A stretch of 5,035 nucleotides of DNA from positions 1 to 5,035 of the forward strand of contig JADFJZ010000170.1 in the NCBI GenBank assembly GCA_022565195.1. The letters are read 5' to 3'. Positions within the stretch are counted from its first letter, which is position 1; every line of letters starts with the position of its first letter. Positions 1 through 5,035 of the stretch are shown here, one piece after another. A program made the position numbers and the translations under genes. Under the pieces are notes generated by a model. It saw nothing but the letters and a program-made list of their open reading frames with translations. It had not been told where the DNA came from and did not search any database. Origin of the DNA: Planctomycetota bacterium. GTDB lineage: Bacteria > Planctomycetota > Phycisphaerae > UBA1845 > CAIVHJ01.

Positions 1-119
1 GCCGCTACCGGGCACGCGCTGTTCGGCTGCCCCGGCTCAGCGTTCTGATGGCCCTGGGAAGCCGGCACCGAATTTGCTTTCGGCGTGTTCTGCCCGATGC
101 CTCGGACAGGATCGACCAT
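1..119 (-). CDS. N-terminal fragment of an unrecognised protein (runs off the left edge)
   Basis: An ATG at 119 (minus strand) opens a frame of 39 codons that stays open to the window edge. An in-frame TGA at 152-150 bounds it upstream, so this ATG is the natural start. A purine-rich tract precedes it, with GAGGAG ending 8 nt before the ATG, which is close to ideal Shine-Dalgarno geometry. About 29 of the 39 codons end in G or C, as expected for coding sequence in a GC-rich genome. The visible peptide begins MVDPVRGIGQ and is rich in Pro, Gln, Asn, Ser and Ala. It has no signal peptide or membrane segment and looks like a flexible N-terminus. I do not recognise the family. The gene lies downstream of the lipoprotein gene on the same strand, 311 bp away, with hairpins between them. 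It is real mainly on the strength of the ribosome binding site; a chance short frame remains possible. Confidence 0.45.
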   Translation of the reverse strand, partial: MVDPVRGIGQNTPKANSVPASQGHQNAEPGQPNSACPVA

Positions 120-127
120 GCTTCCTT

Positions 128-133
128 CTCCTC
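128..133 (-). promoter_or_regulatory. Shine-Dalgarno site of the left-edge gene
   Basis: The minus strand reads GAGGAG here, 8 nt before the ATG at 119. A second copy of the motif (AGGAGG, 140-135) lies further upstream and AAGGA (127-123) closer in, so the whole tract is purine-rich. The central copy has the best spacing. It is the main support for calling a gene at 1-119. Confidence 0.5.
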
Positions 134-220
134 GCCTCCTCTGGCTGATTCATTCCGCCCGACCGCTCAGCAACGCTCGGGCGGCGCACTCTTCCCACTC
201 GACGAAAGAGCTACAGGATG

Positions 221-259
221 GTTGCCACACGCCCGGCTCCGGCGCGGTCGTGTGGTAAC
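221..259. repeat. Strong imperfect inverted repeat (hairpin)
   Basis: GTTGCCACACG (221-231) faces CGTGTGGTAAC (249-259). This gives an 11-bp stem with one G-T wobble. After one mismatch, CCG (233-235) and CGG (245-247) add three more pairs, leaving a 9-nt loop. No T-run follows on either strand, so it is not a classical intrinsic terminator. On the minus strand it lies about 170 nt beyond the lipoprotein stop and about 100 nt before the ATG at 119. It could be a 3'-end structure of one transcript or a 5'-UTR structure of the next. The pairing is seen directly; its role is unknown. Confidence 0.55.
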
Positions 260-386
260 TCCCGTCACTTCCTGAAGTTGTAGCTCGGAGGCGCGACTGT
301 AGCGATTGTGCGGTCCGTGCGGATTGTTGATCGACGCTCGTCGGGTCCAGTAATCGGCGAATTTGCAGCGCTTGGCGCGCAGTCGC

Positions 387-402
387 GTTGCCGTCGGGCA
401 AC
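387..402 (-). terminator. Small hairpin just past the lipoprotein stop, weak terminator candidate
   Basis: On the minus strand GTTGCC and GGCAAC form a perfect 6-bp stem around a CGAC tetraloop. It begins about 29 nt after the TAG stop of the lipoprotein gene. No T-tract follows, so intrinsic termination is doubtful. It may only stabilise the 3' end or be fortuitous. Confidence 0.25.
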
Positions 403-430
403 ATACTTCGAGCTTGCCGACGGTGTGGCG

Positions 431-1624
431 CTAGGGTCCGGTGGCTTGGAGCGGGATGAACTCGATGGTCGCTCGACCGCGAGTAGCCTCGAAGAAATTC
501 ATGAACTCGCGAGACGGATCTTCCAAATCGGGCTGAGCGATGAGTTCGCGAATCGGCTGGCCGGCATATCTCGATTCAGGAAAAGCCTCGTTGATGTCGG
601 CCCCGCCGTCGAATGAAAAGTAGTCGATGGAGTCCTGATAGAAATCCCACTCGCGATCGCTCAGTAAATGGTCGGTGAGCACGATCAGAGCGATCTTGAA
701 GGCTTTTTGAGCATCTTGTGTACTCGGAACGCGTGCCCCGTTGGCGGCGATGATGTCCTCGATGGTGACCTCGACGATGTCGTCGGCGACGAACTCAAAC
801 AAGCTTCGCGGAACCGGGTTTACCGCCACCTGGAGCGGCTTGACCTCATCCTGTTCCGCCAGGCCCATGAGGTAGAGCTCGATGGCCGAAAATGGCACCG
901 TGTTGAACGACCGGCCGCCCGTTTCAATTTGACCGGAAGACAACTCGAACTCACCATCACCCAGGTCCATCAGCGTGCCCGGCATCCACCCGCCCAACTG
1001 CCCGCCGGCGCTGGTGAATCCCCAGTGGTTGTCGCTTTGAGAAGCTTGTTGGGCGAGGGCGTCAGGCGTGATGAAGCGCACGCCCCAGCCGTGGGCCAAC
1101 TCGTGCAGCGAGGGCCCCAGCACCAGCGAATCCTTGCGGGCCAAATAAATGTAGCTTCGCAGGTTCGGCAGGGTGGGAAAAGACGACACCGACACGAACG
1201 GTCCCAGTCCGGCCTCGGGAACGTTGATGGCGATGTTGAAGCCCCCGACGGCGTTGAAGCGCAACTGCTCGCGATGGGCGTCGAGCGTGAAGAGCACAAA
1301 GTCGGCATCGTTGGGGAATTGCCCGGCGAACCGTGTGATGAACTGCTCGACGGACGCCTGCAGGAGCAGGGTCGGCTCGATCTCCGAGCGCTTCAGCAGA
1401 TCGCTGAAACACGCCGGATCGACAAAGGCGACCGCCTGGCGGGAGGGCGCCAGTTGGAAGGAACCTTCGGCGAGGCATTCGTCGTCCTGCTGGTTGGCAT
1501 TGCCGTTGGCATTGCCGTTGCCGTTGGGAGTCCCGTCCCCGGGGGCGCAGCCCGCGCCGGCCAGCGCGGCTCCGCCGACGCACAGGAGAATGACGAGTCT
1601 GATTGGCCAATGAGTCTGTTGCAC
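431..1624 (-). CDS. Predicted lipoprotein with HExxH metallopeptidase-type motif
   Basis: This 397-residue protein is probably an envelope-anchored or secreted zinc peptidase of unknown family. The N-terminus has Arg9, a hydrophobic stretch (10-24) and a permissive lipobox ending in Gly25-Cys26, so cleavage and lipidation at Cys26 are likely. Residues 34-46 form a low-complexity Asn/Gly/Ala linker that probably works as a spacer. Cys50 and Cys72 could form a disulfide. HELAH at 174-178 is a textbook HExxH motif (His174, Glu175, His178). Possible third ligands are His200 in DNHWGF or Glu249 in AIELYLMGL, where Met253 could form a Met-turn. The start is GTG; an in-frame TGA at 1639-1637 leaves no ATG option, and the GTG gives a proper signal peptide. 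The ribosome binding site is weak. HExxH, lipobox and linker are seen directly; peptidase activity is inferred, and an inactive structural role remains possible. I do not recognise a named family. Confidence 0.85.
   Translation of the reverse strand: MQQTHWPIRLVILLCVGGAALAGAGCAPGDGTPNGNGNANGNANQQDDECLAEGSFQLAPSRQAVAFVDPACFSDLLKRSEIEPTLLLQASVEQFITRFAGQFPNDADFVLFTLDAHREQLRFNAVGGFNIAINVPEAGLGPFVSVSSFPTLPNLRSYIYLARKDSLVLGPSLHELAHGWGVRFITPDALAQQASQSDNHWGFTSAGGQLGGWMPGTLMDLGDGEFELSSGQIETGGRSFNTVPFSAIELYLMGLAEQDEVKPLQVAVNPVPRSLFEFVADDIVEVTIEDIIAANGARVPSTQDAQKAFKIALIVLTDHLLSDREWDFYQDSIDYFSFDGGADINEAFPESRYAGQPIRELIAQPDLEDPSREFMNFFEATRGRATIEFIPLQATGP
1493..1528. repeat. Tandem 12-bp/6-bp repeat encoding the Asn-Gly/Ala linker
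   Basis: GTTGGCATTGCC occurs twice in tandem (1493-1504 and 1505-1516), followed by the related half-units GTTGCC and GTTGGG to 1528. On the minus strand this encodes the GN/AN repeats after the lipoprotein's Cys26. Such a repeat can change length by slippage in multiples of 6 bp without breaking the frame, altering only the length of the spacer. Confidence 0.75.
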
Positions 1625-1647
1625 GCTAATCCCGCTTCAGTTACGGC

Positions 1648-1677
1648 ACCATACTGCAACTGCCGTGCCGGTTTCAA
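1648..1677 (-). promoter_or_regulatory. Candidate sigma-70 promoter of the lipoprotein gene
   Basis: The minus strand has TTGAAA (1677-1672, 5 of 6 matches to the -35 consensus), an 18-nt spacer, and TATGGT (1653-1648, 4 of 6 to the -10). The predicted start of transcription is near 1641, giving a 5' leader of only about 17 nt before the GTG at 1624. The position fits well and suggests transcription separate from the kinase upstream. The match is by eye only. Confidence 0.4.
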
Positions 1678-1731
1678 TCTCATCGGCAAATGTGGCGTGG
1701 ATTCCAAAAGCCTTGCGTGGCCTGCGTTTAG

Positions 1732-1928
1732 CCTGCGTTGCTCGTGTCAATTTGGCCACCAAGACACCAAGACACCAAGAAAAGCGATAGAAGTGCTGAT
1801 CACGGCGAGATCAGCCAAAGGCGCATGGAAGCGCTTTGTTACAGAGTGTCTCATTCTGATCCCAAGATCAACGACACAATATCCTTGTCTTCGTGTCTTT
1901 GTGGCCCAATTGACGCGAGAAATGCAGG
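1732..1928. mobile_element. Non-coding element with 43-bp imperfect terminal inverted repeats (MITE-like or palindromic dispersed repeat)
   Basis: The left arm (1732-1774) matches the reverse complement of the right arm (1928-1886) at 37 of 43 positions, without gaps. Both arms begin CCTGC and share GTCAATT, GGCCAC, AAGACAC and AAGACA blocks. The 111-bp interior has a perfect 7-bp hairpin (GCTGATC/GATCAGC, 1795-1815) and a 5-bp one (TGATC/GATCA, 1857-1870). No coding frame is credible and I see no clear target-site duplication. The right end lies 16 bp past the kinase stop. The structure suggests a miniature inverted-repeat element or a palindromic intergenic repeat that folds in RNA and might affect termination or mRNA stability. 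CCACCAAGACACCAAG-type sequences seem familiar to me as dispersed repeats in environmental bacterial genomes, but that is unverified memory. The inverted repeat is certain; mobility is inference. Confidence 0.55.
1759..1782. repeat. 8-bp tandem repeat inside the left arm of the inverted-repeat element
   Basis: CCAAGACA is present twice without change (1759-1766 and 1767-1774), followed by a third copy CCAAGAAA (1775-1782) with one difference. The right arm of the element contains two degenerate copies in inverse orientation (CAAAGACA and CGAAGACA on the minus strand), so the repeat belongs to the element's own design. Confidence 0.8.
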
Positions 1929-1931
1929 TTG

Positions 1932-1964
1932 GCAGCCCCCGGAATCACTTGGGGGTTTGGCTGC
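1932..1964 (-). terminator. Hairpin spanning the kinase stop codon, weak terminator candidate
   Basis: GCAGCC (1932-1937) pairs with GGCTGC (1959-1964), and CCC (1938-1940) can pair inside with part of the G-run at 1951-1955. The structure includes the last codons and the TGA of the kinase gene. No T-run follows on the minus strand; instead the inverted-repeat element begins at once. Termination here is possible but weakly supported. Confidence 0.25.
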
Positions 1965-3612
1965 TCAGGGTTTCGTCGCTGCCCGGCAGGCGCTCGCTGC
2001 GCGCGGGGATACTGGCGTGAAAGGCGGTGCCGCCCGATTCGAGGGGCTCGATCACGATATCGCCCTGATGCTCGTCGATGATCTTTTTGGCCGCCGCCAG
2101 CCCCAGGCCCGTTCCGCCCTGCCCCTTTGAGGACTTGAAAGGCTGGAAGACCTCAGTCAGACGCGACGGATCGATGCCCGGCCCGTTGTCCTCGACGGTC
2201 AGGACGACGACTTCCTTCTCAGCGTCGTATCGCGTCCGCACATTGATGATTCCTTTTTCTTCCGGCGCTGCCTCAATCGCGTTGTTGAGCAAGTTCAAGG
2301 CCACTTGATGGATGCCTTCCACGTCGAAGAGGATGGCAGGGATCTCCTCGAATTCGGTCAGGAGCATCACTTTTTTCGTGTCGGCATAGCGCTGGGCCAG
2401 GTCGACGGCCTCCTGAGTGATGAGGTTGACTTGGGCGACGACCATGTTGGGCTCGCGATCCTTGCTGAAGGTGAGCATGTTGGTCGTGAGGTTGAAAATC
2501 TTGTCCAGGCTGCGATCCAGAATTTGCCAACCTTGTTCGATGGTGTCCAGCGCCTTACGCTTCAAGCCGAGTTCGAGGACGTCTGCGCCGCTGCGCAAGC
2601 CCTGCAGCACGTTCTTGATGTAGTGTGACAGAAAAGCCACCGTCTCGCCGGCCGCCGCCAGCCGCTCGTTCTGCAAACGCGACTGCACCAGCTTGGCATT
2701 TTCGATGGCCATGCCGGTCATGTGACCGATGGCGTTGGCCAGGCGGAGTTGCTCCGTCGTGTAGGTGTGATCGGACATCGACGTATCCAAGTGAATCACG
2801 CCGTGGACGCAGCGATGAGCAATGATCGGGACACAAATCACCGACTTGAGCCCGTAGCGGTAGATGCTGTCCTCTTGATTCTCAGCCCCGAAGCGCTGGT
2901 CGGCCATGGCGTTGGTACACAGCACGCCCTCGCAGCGTTTGATGACGTGGTTGATGATGGTCCGCGATGTGGTGATCTTCTCCGGATCCTTCGGCTTGTG
3001 CCGGAAGCGGATGGCTTTGGGTTCCAGTTCTCCGGTGCCGTCCTTTCGAATCAAGATGAACCCTCGATCGACCTCCATTTCCTCAAAGATGATATCCAGC
3101 ACGCGGTTGAGCAGTTCATCGGGCTCGACGATGACGCCGATCGCCTCGGTCAACTGGTACATGATGCGCCAGGCCCGCACGGCTTCGGCGGTCTCGGGCG
3201 CTGCCAGGACGAGACTCTTTTCGTTGCTGGGCAGGGTTTCGATGACGGACGCTTCACCGGCGCGGTCGGCATCCGCCAGATCAATCAAGTCGCGTACCGT
3301 GGCTGTGGTGTACTGCTCGTCAAGCTGATCTCCGCCGAACACGATCAGCGTGGCGCCCATACGAATCTGATCGCCGTGCTTCAGCACGGTGGGGTGCTCG
3401 ATCCGCAGGCCGTTGATGCTGGTGCCGTTGGAACTCTTGAGATCGCGCAGCAGCCACACGCCGTTCTCAGGGACCAGTTCGGCGTGCCGGCGCGAGACGG
3501 AGTTGTCCGTGAGCGGGACATCTTCGCTGGCCCGGCCGAGCACCACGCGCGCATTGCCCGTGCGGAAGGTCTTGCCTTTGTCGGGGCCTTGCAGGATGTA
3601 CAGCGTCGCCAC
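1945..3612 (-). CDS. FHA-GAF domain sensor histidine kinase (soluble, orphan)
   Basis: This 555-residue cytoplasmic protein has no membrane segment. An FHA domain fills residues 1-93, with the phosphothreonine-binding signatures GR (26-27), SVSRRHAEL (38-46) and SSNGTSING (60-68). A linker leads to a GAF domain (about 165-305), the likely sensory module, and then a dimerisation and phosphotransfer helix with LSHYIKNVLQGL (328-339; His330 the predicted phosphorylation site). The ATPase domain shows the N-box (Asn440, Asn444), DNGPGI (475-480), FQPFKSSKG (489-497) and GGTGLGLA (499-506). It should autophosphorylate and pass phosphate to a response regulator, none of which is encoded here. The FHA domain suggests input from, or binding to, a Ser/Thr-phosphorylated protein. 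The residue after His330 is Tyr where most kinases have Glu or Asp. The start is GTG with GAGGGA 6 nt upstream, and an in-frame TGA at 3630-3628 rules out a longer form. Confidence 0.92.
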   Translation of the reverse strand: MATLYILQGPDKGKTFRTGNARVVLGRASEDVPLTDNSVSRRHAELVPENGVWLLRDLKSSNGTSINGLRIEHPTVLKHGDQIRMGATLIVFGGDQLDEQYTTATVRDLIDLADADRAGEASVIETLPSNEKSLVLAAPETAEAVRAWRIMYQLTEAIGVIVEPDELLNRVLDIIFEEMEVDRGFILIRKDGTGELEPKAIRFRHKPKDPEKITTSRTIINHVIKRCEGVLCTNAMADQRFGAENQEDSIYRYGLKSVICVPIIAHRCVHGVIHLDTSMSDHTYTTEQLRLANAIGHMTGMAIENAKLVQSRLQNERLAAAGETVAFLSHYIKNVLQGLRSGADVLELGLKRKALDTIEQGWQILDRSLDKIFNLTTNMLTFSKDREPNMVVAQVNLITQEAVDLAQRYADTKKVMLLTEFEEIPAILFDVEGIHQVALNLLNNAIEAAPEEKGIINVRTRYDAEKEVVVLTVEDNGPGIDPSRLTEVFQPFKSSKGQGGTGLGLAAAKKIIDEHQGDIVIEPLESGGTAFHASIPARSERLPGSDETLSSQTPK

Positions 3613-3618
3613 GTCTCT

Positions 3619-3624
3619 TCCCTC
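3619..3624 (-). promoter_or_regulatory. Shine-Dalgarno site fixing the kinase GTG start
   Basis: GAGGGA on the minus strand lies 6 nt before the GTG at 3612 (8 nt if counted from the GAGG core). With the in-frame stop at 3630-3628 it settles the start at GTG. Confidence 0.6.
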
Positions 3625-3848
3625 AATTCACGCCCACGACGAGCGCGTGCCGGCCGGGCGAGGAGGTTTCAACCGCTGGCGCGATGCGACGGACGTGTGC
3701 GTTGATTCTGGCTCAGAATGTGAATACTTACGGCACCACATGGAGATGCCCAGGACCGTCCCACAGAGGCCCCGGGCGCGGCGGACATCCGCTGCCACAG
3801 TCTCTTGCACACTTCATCGGCTGGCTCGCACCCAAGTGATTATGCGTT

Positions 3849-3876
3849 ACACTAGAGACTACTGTAATCTTAGTGT
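3849..3876. repeat. Inverted repeat overlapping the candidate promoter's -10 and start region
   Basis: ACACTA (3849-3854) and TAGTGT (3871-3876) are perfect inverted half-sites with centres about 22 bp apart, roughly two helical turns. With one bulged base the match extends to ACACTAGA/TCT-T-AGTGT. It covers the -10 element and predicted start of the minus-strand promoter, where a repressor would bind. This is suggestive of an operator but short enough to be chance. Confidence 0.35.
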
Positions 3877-3895
3877 TGCCAACGAGCTATGTCAA
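3867..3895 (-). promoter_or_regulatory. Candidate sigma-70 promoter reading toward the kinase gene
   Basis: The minus strand has TTGACA (3895-3890, a perfect -35 consensus), a 17-nt spacer and TAAGAT (3872-3867, 4 of 6 to the -10). It sits in the most AT-rich part of the region. Transcription would begin near 3860 and leave about 250 nt of untranslated leader before the kinase GTG, which is unusually long. An alternative -10-like CATAAT (3844-3839) lies closer but has no good -35. Confidence 0.45.
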
Positions 3896-3993
3896 TTTCC
3901 AGCTCGTAATCGGTGGTTCCGGCTGCGTGGATGCCGGTGCCGACGAGTTCCCGAAATCCGATGCTGTCTCCTGAGTGGCGACGAACGATAGGC

Positions 3994-3998
3994 GGGAG
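3994..3998 (+). promoter_or_regulatory. Shine-Dalgarno site that favours ATG 4007 for the cardiolipin synthase gene
   Basis: GGGAG lies 8 nt before the ATG at 4007 but only 2 nt before the ATG at 4001. The spacing makes 4007 the better start. Choosing 4001 would add only Met-Phe. Confidence 0.5.
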
Positions 3999-4006
3999 CG
4001 ATGTTC

Positions 4007-5035
4007 ATGTCGGGCTCGATTTTTTGGGACTGGTTGGCCGGCCATCCGGGCACGATCCTCGGTGTTCTGGGGTATCTGCTGACCATCGCTTTTGTGCCCG
4101 TCGTGCTGATCCGCAAGCGGCACCCCGCCTCGGCGATCGCCTGGTGCATGTCGATCATCCTTCTGCCCTATCTCGGCACGCTGCTGTTCCTGATGATCGG
4201 CATCCCAAGGGTCAGCCGGCCGCTCCGCAAGAAGCAGTTTCATCGCTCGCGATTCATTCGCCAGTGGATTCAATCCACCGCCGACAAGAGGCATCATCCC
4301 CACCCACCGACGGAGGCGGAACCGAGCAGGGAATGGGCCGGCATGGACCGTTTGGCGGGCGTGGTGGGCGCGGTCAAGATGAGCACCGACAACCGCACGC
4401 ACGTCTATCACGAAGGCGCGCAAGCCTTCGAGGACAAGTTGCAGGCCATCCGAGACGCCGAGCACCACGTCCACGCCCAGTATTACATCCTCCGAGCCGA
4501 TCACACCGGCAAAGCATTCGTCGATTTGTTGTGCGACAAGGCGAGGCAGGGCGTCGAAGTGCGCCTTTTGGTCGATGCCGTGGGTTCGCTCCAGGCCCAC
4601 GCGATGATCCGGCAGCTTCGCAATGCAGGCGGAAAAGCCGAGCTGTTTCTGCCGATCATGGCCTGGCGGCGGCGCTTTGTCATCAACCTGCGCAACCACC
4701 GCAAGATTCTCATCTGCGACGGCCGCGTGGGCTTCACCGGCGGTCTGAACATCGGCGACGAATACCTGGGCCGCACCAAGCGCTTCGGCTTCTGGCGCGA
4801 CACGCAATTGCGCATCACCGGCCCGGCGGTGCTGGCGTTGCAGCGCGTCTTCGCCGAAGACTGGGATTTTTCCTGCGGGGAATTTCTGTCGGGCGCGAAG
4901 TACTTTCCCGAGCCGGACACCGGCGGCAGGGACAAACTGCAAATCATTTGGTCGGGCCCGGATGCCGACCACAACGCCATCCATGCCGTCTATTTCGCAG
5001 CGATCACGCGGGCCCGGAAGCGGTTATGGATCGCC
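4007..5035 (+). CDS. cls: Cardiolipin synthase-type phospholipase D protein, C-terminus beyond the window
   Basis: 343 codons are visible and the frame is open at the right edge; family members have about 480-500 residues. The enzyme joins two phosphatidylglycerol molecules into cardiolipin and glycerol at the inner membrane. Two hydrophobic segments (about 16-35 and 43-65), separated by a basic loop, match the PLDc_N membrane anchor. The first phospholipase D domain follows, with the YYILRAD region near residue 160. The first HKD motif is NHRKILICD with His231, Lys233 and Asp238, followed by the typical FTGGLNIGDEYLG. RDTQLRITGPAV and the final RARKRLWIA also fit cardiolipin synthases. The second HKD motif is not reached. 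An in-frame TAG at 3989-3991 bounds the start, and ATG 4007 has better ribosome-site spacing than ATG 4001. It diverges from the kinase gene. The family is clear; cls is used in the general sense, and a related phosphatidyltransferase cannot be excluded. Confidence 0.9.
   Translation, partial: MSGSIFWDWLAGHPGTILGVLGYLLTIAFVPVVLIRKRHPASAIAWCMSIILLPYLGTLLFLMIGIPRVSRPLRKKQFHRSRFIRQWIQSTADKRHHPHPPTEAEPSREWAGMDRLAGVVGAVKMSTDNRTHVYHEGAQAFEDKLQAIRDAEHHVHAQYYILRADHTGKAFVDLLCDKARQGVEVRLLVDAVGSLQAHAMIRQLRNAGGKAELFLPIMAWRRRFVINLRNHRKILICDGRVGFTGGLNIGDEYLGRTKRFGFWRDTQLRITGPAVLALQRVFAEDWDFSCGEFLSGAKYFPEPDTGGRDKLQIIWSGPDADHNAIHAVYFAAITRARKRLWIA

Larger units (their letters stand above)
120..430. other. Intergenic stretch between the lipoprotein gene and the left-edge gene
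   Basis: This is 311 bp with no convincing gene. Short frames exist on both strands, but they have Arg/Ser-rich, shadow-like composition and no ribosome binding sites. A plus-strand frame is also open from the left edge to 275 with the same poor composition. The stretch holds two inverted repeats (221-259 and 387-402), annotated separately, and the ribosome binding site of the left-edge gene. I found no clear sigma-70 promoter on the minus strand. The left-edge gene may therefore be read from the lipoprotein transcript or from a promoter I cannot recognise. Confidence 0.6.
1625..1944. other. Intergenic region between kinase and lipoprotein genes
   Basis: This is 320 bp without a gene. From the kinase side it contains an inverted-repeat element (1732-1928), a 9-bp direct repeat GCCTGCGTT at 1720-1728 and 1731-1739 that touches the element's left end, and then a promoter candidate for the lipoprotein gene (1648-1677). 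Frames that cross it are extensions of antisense shadows and show no ribosome binding sites. Confidence 0.7.
3613..4000. other. Divergent intergenic region between kinase and cardiolipin synthase genes
   Basis: This is 388 bp with no supported gene. The part next to the kinase (to about 3830) is GC-rich and would be a long 5' leader if the promoter at 3867-3895 is used. The middle (about 3835-3900) is clearly AT-rich and carries the promoter candidate and an inverted repeat. The part next to the plus-strand gene has a weak 5-bp stem (CCGGC/GCCGG, about 3918-3936). Short frames here, including a 60-codon GTG-started one on the minus strand (3810-3628), lack ribosome binding sites and recognisable content. 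Confidence 0.6.

Noticed and set aside
235..252. A sigma-54-like TGGCA on the minus strand within the hairpin region
   Set aside because: The second half (TTGCA-like) is missing at the required distance.
1732..1928. A CRISPR array, suggested by the CCAAGACA repeats
   Set aside because: The units are 8 bp, directly adjacent and without spacers; there are no cas genes. They form part of a terminal inverted repeat.
668..2020. A 450-codon plus-strand frame antisense to the lipoprotein gene and crossing the intergenic element
   Set aside because: It mirrors the lipoprotein codons, has no recognisable domain, and runs through the non-coding inverted-repeat element. Long antisense frames are common opposite genes with high GC at third positions.
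2722..3705. A 327-codon plus-strand frame antisense to the kinase gene
   Set aside because: The kinase on the minus strand has clear FHA, GAF and ATPase motifs. The opposite frame is its compositional shadow.
3628..3810. A 60-codon minus-strand frame upstream of the kinase that could be a leader peptide
   Set aside because: It has a GTG start, no convincing ribosome binding site and no recognisable content; it fits a chance frame within the leader.
3683..3838. A short plus-strand ATG frame preceded by an AGGAGG-like sequence at 3662-3667
   Set aside because: The spacing from the purine tract to the ATG is about 15 nt, too long, and the 51-residue product has random-looking composition.
3887..4984. 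A 365-codon minus-strand frame opposite the cardiolipin synthase gene
   Set aside because: The plus strand encodes an unmistakable PLD protein with an HKD motif. The minus frame has shadow composition and no family features.

Overview
The window comes from a GC-rich bacterium. It is most likely a planctomycete, perhaps of the Phycisphaerae type. This is inferred from two things: a lipoprotein with an Asn/Gly/Ala-rich linker directly after its lipidated cysteine, and a soluble FHA-GAF histidine kinase. No rRNA, tRNA or marker gene is present, so the taxonomy is a guess.

Layout from left to right. (1) 1-119, minus: the first 39 codons of an unrecognised protein that runs off the left edge. It has a very good ribosome binding site. 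(2) 120-430: a non-coding stretch with a strong imperfect hairpin (221-259) and a smaller one (387-402) just past the stop of the next gene. (3) 431-1624, minus: a 397-residue predicted lipoprotein with an HELAH zinc-peptidase-type motif. (4) 1625-1944: an intergenic region with a candidate promoter for the lipoprotein and a compact element of about 197 bp (1732-1928). The element is bounded by long imperfect terminal inverted repeats and contains an 8-bp tandem repeat. (5) 1945-3612, minus: a 555-residue FHA-GAF-histidine kinase. (6) 3613-4000: a divergent intergenic region with an AT-rich promoter island. (7) 4007 to the right edge, plus: the N-terminal part of a cardiolipin synthase-type phospholipase D protein. 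It has two membrane segments and the first HKD motif; the second lies outside the window.

The kinase and the lipoprotein are on the same strand, but 320 bp, an inverted-repeat element and a separate candidate promoter lie between them, so they are probably not a tight operon. The kinase and cardiolipin synthase genes diverge from a shared upstream region. No response regulator gene is visible, so the kinase is an orphan within this window. Both complete genes start with GTG, and in each case an in-frame stop just upstream leaves no ATG alternative.

The genes themselves are mostly ordinary accessory or housekeeping types. The least explained items are the inverted-repeat element at 1732-1928, the putative anchored metallopeptidase, and the kinase's HYIKN phosphorylation box, which lacks the usual acidic residue after the histidine.
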